From Candidatus Limosilactobacillus intestinigallinarum (GTDB lineage Bacteria; Bacillota; Bacilli; Lactobacillales; Lactobacillaceae): a DNA stretch of 64,000 nt. This document shows positions 62,438 through 64,000 of the stretch, in pieces. The translations under genes and the position numbers were made by a program. The stretch lies in NCBI GenBank assembly GCA_019117285.1, contig DXAA01000001.1, positions 1-64,000 on the forward strand, read 5' to 3'. Numbering within the stretch: position 1 is the first letter of the stretch; each line of letters opens with the position of its first letter. The notes below the pieces were generated by a model. The model saw only the letters and a list, made by a program, of their open reading frames with translations, was not told the origin of the DNA and made no database searches.

Positions 62438-62689
62438 ATGTTATTCAGACGCCAGCCAAAGCATGAAGTGGAAAAGAAGCGCAACCAGCGGCTGCTGACC
62501 ACGATTTACGAGACCAAGGCCAGTTGGGACCACGCCCGGGAGACTGAGCGGGCCGTCTATGAAGCCAACGTCAGCAGTGAGCTTCAGGACCGGTCCCACC
62601 TGCAGGAGCAGAAGTACCTGTACCTGTACCGGATCGCCCGCCGCTACCACGTCCACGGCCAGCTTAACCATGGCATTGTCAGCCAATAG
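62438..62689 (+). CDS. YaaL family protein (DUF2508)
   Basis: Small ORF between recR and tmk, conserved context. Confidence 0.82.
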   Translation: MLFRRQPKHEVEKKRNQRLLTTIYETKASWDHARETERAVYEANVSSELQDRSHLQEQKYLYLYRIARRYHVHGQLNHGIVSQ

Positions 62690-62703
62690 AAAGGAAACCA
62701 AGC

Positions 62704-63363
62704 ATGAGTGGAAAGTTTATCTCTTTTGAGGGGCCCGATGGCGCAGGCAAGACCAGTGTGATCCGGCAGATCAAGGCCGACCTGGTTGCCCAATTAGGAG
62801 CCGACCAGGTCTTGTACTCGCGGGAACCCGGTGGCAGTCCCATCTCCGAACAGATCCGGCAGGTCCTTTTTGCCCCGGAGAACACGGATATGGATGCCCG
62901 GACTGAGGCACTTCTCTTTGCCGCATCACGCCGCCAGCACGTCGTTTCGACCCTCCGGCCGGCCCTGGCAGCTGGTAAGGTGATCCTGTGCGATCGCTAC
63001 GTTGACAGCTCGGTCGTTTACCAGGGTGTTGGCCGCCAGTTGGGCGAGGAGACCATCTGGAAACTGAACCAGTATGCCATCGATGGCCTGATGCCCGGGC
63101 TGACGCTCGACCTGGATGTGCCATCGGAGCTTGGTCTCCGGCGGATTGCCGAGCACCGGGCCGATCAGGTCAACCGCCTGGATAAGGAAAAACTATCCTT
63201 CCACCACATGGTTCGGCACGCCTTTCTTGACCTTCAGCGGGCCAATCCGGATCGGATCAAGTTGGTCGACGCCAGCCAGCCCCTCGACCAGGTGGTTGCC
63301 GATGTCAAGCGGCTGATTAACCAGCGCTACCCAGAACTATTCGCTAATGAAATACAGAGGTGA
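62704..63363 (+). CDS. tmk: Thymidylate kinase
   Basis: FEGPDGAGKTSVI, SREPGGSPISEQIR, LCDRYVDSSVVYQG. Confidence 0.97.
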   Translation: MSGKFISFEGPDGAGKTSVIRQIKADLVAQLGADQVLYSREPGGSPISEQIRQVLFAPENTDMDARTEALLFAASRRQHVVSTLRPALAAGKVILCDRYVDSSVVYQGVGRQLGEETIWKLNQYAIDGLMPGLTLDLDVPSELGLRRIAEHRADQVNRLDKEKLSFHHMVRHAFLDLQRANPDRIKLVDASQPLDQVVADVKRLINQRYPELFANEIQR

Positions 63364-63368
63364 TTATA

Positions 63369-63692
63369 ATGAAGATGATTGTGGCCATTGTTCAAGCAAA
63401 GGATAGCAGCCGCCTGCGAAAGGCATTCACTGCTGCCAACATTCAAGTGACCCAGCTCTCCACGACCGGGGGGTTCCTGCGGGAAGGGAACGCGACCTTC
63501 TTGATTGGGATCCAGGATGACCGGGTTCAGGACGTCTTAAATGTCATCAAGAAAAACGCTAAGTCCCGGGAGCAATACATTACTTCCCAGATGCACATGG
63601 ACGTTGAGGGGGGCTCGGCCTTCCCGGTCAACGTCAAGGTTGGTGGGGCAACGGTTTTTGTCCTACCAGTTGATGACTTCATTAAATTCTAA
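63369..63692 (+). CDS. darA: PII-like cyclic-di-AMP receptor (DarA/YaaQ)
   Basis: MKMIVAIVQAKDSSRLRKAFTAANIQVTQLSTTGGFLREGNATFLIG. Confidence 0.93.
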   Translation: MKMIVAIVQAKDSSRLRKAFTAANIQVTQLSTTGGFLREGNATFLIGIQDDRVQDVLNVIKKNAKSREQYITSQMHMDVEGGSAFPVNVKVGGATVFVLPVDDFIKF

Positions 63693-63709
63693 GTAAGTGG
63701 GGGATTAAT

Positions 63710-64000
63710 TTGGCTGAGGAACCACGAGAACGTGCGGAAGAGCTCCAGCCGCAGATTGTCAACCGTCTTAAGCGCATCTTGGATAATCACGAATTGGCCC
63801 ATGCCTACCTGTTTGTGGGGCCAACTGGCTCTGGCAAGTTGGAGATTGCGCGCTGGCTGGCTTTGCGGCTCTTCTGTCTGCACCCGCAGAACGGTGAGCC
63901 GGACCTGACCTGTGCGGAGTGCCAGCGGATCCTGTCTGGCAACCATCCGGATATCGTGACGGCTGCCGCATCGGGTCGCCAGATCAAGGTTGACGAGATT
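63710..64000 (+). CDS. holB: DNA polymerase III subunit delta' (partial, runs off the window)
   Basis: TTG-start ORF ...ILDNHELAHAYLFVGPTGSGKLEIARWLALRLFC, downstream of tmk-darA. Confidence 0.88.
   Translation, partial: MAEEPRERAEELQPQIVNRLKRILDNHELAHAYLFVGPTGSGKLEIARWLALRLFCLHPQNGEPDLTCAECQRILSGNHPDIVTAAASGRQIKVDEI

Noticed and set aside
1-64000. CRISPR arrays, prophage and intact IS elements
   Set aside because: No regularly spaced repeats, cas genes, phage structural genes or transposase ORFs recognised

Overview
The window is about 64 kb of gene-dense, fairly GC-rich Lactobacillaceae chromosome, most like Limosilactobacillus judging by gene content and order; I make no species claim. 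It opens at the 3' end of an rRNA operon (5S, tRNA-Asn, tRNA-Thr) and ends inside a holB-like gene. Most of it is housekeeping: POT, MMPL and MFS transporters, AspT-like antiporter plus Asp/Glu racemase, pncB-nadE, tex, lacLM, pepC, rpiA, dut-radA-yacL-cysS-mrnC-rlmB-sigma-rpmG-secE-nusG-rplKA, a heterodimeric ABC exporter, rplJL, two surface glycosyltransferases, adhP, mscL, adhE, nrdHEF, tadA, SRP RNA, dnaX-ybaB-recR-yaaL-tmk-darA-holB. The most interesting signals are non-coding or regulatory. They are: (1) a candidate ~158-nt minus-strand sRNA upstream of cysS (31952-32109), with its own -10, a 5' hairpin, four UCCC/CUCCC motifs mostly in loops, and a strong intrinsic terminator; (2) an apparently Ile-specific (AUC) T-box that leads first into an unannotated 28-aa ORF and then into a hydratase gene; (3) a long structured leader with a cre-like palindrome in front of the ComX/SigH-like sigma factor gene; (4) tandem NrdR-like boxes 32 bp apart upstream of nrdHEF; (5) paired Rex-like sites upstream of adhE and a cre/Rex-like composite upstream of adhP; (6) a Gtf3-like C-terminal gene remnant next to the rRNA operon, matching an intact orphan Gtf3/TagE-like pair elsewhere in the window. 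No CRISPR array, prophage or intact insertion sequence was recognised. All assignments come from reading the sequence; no searches were run.
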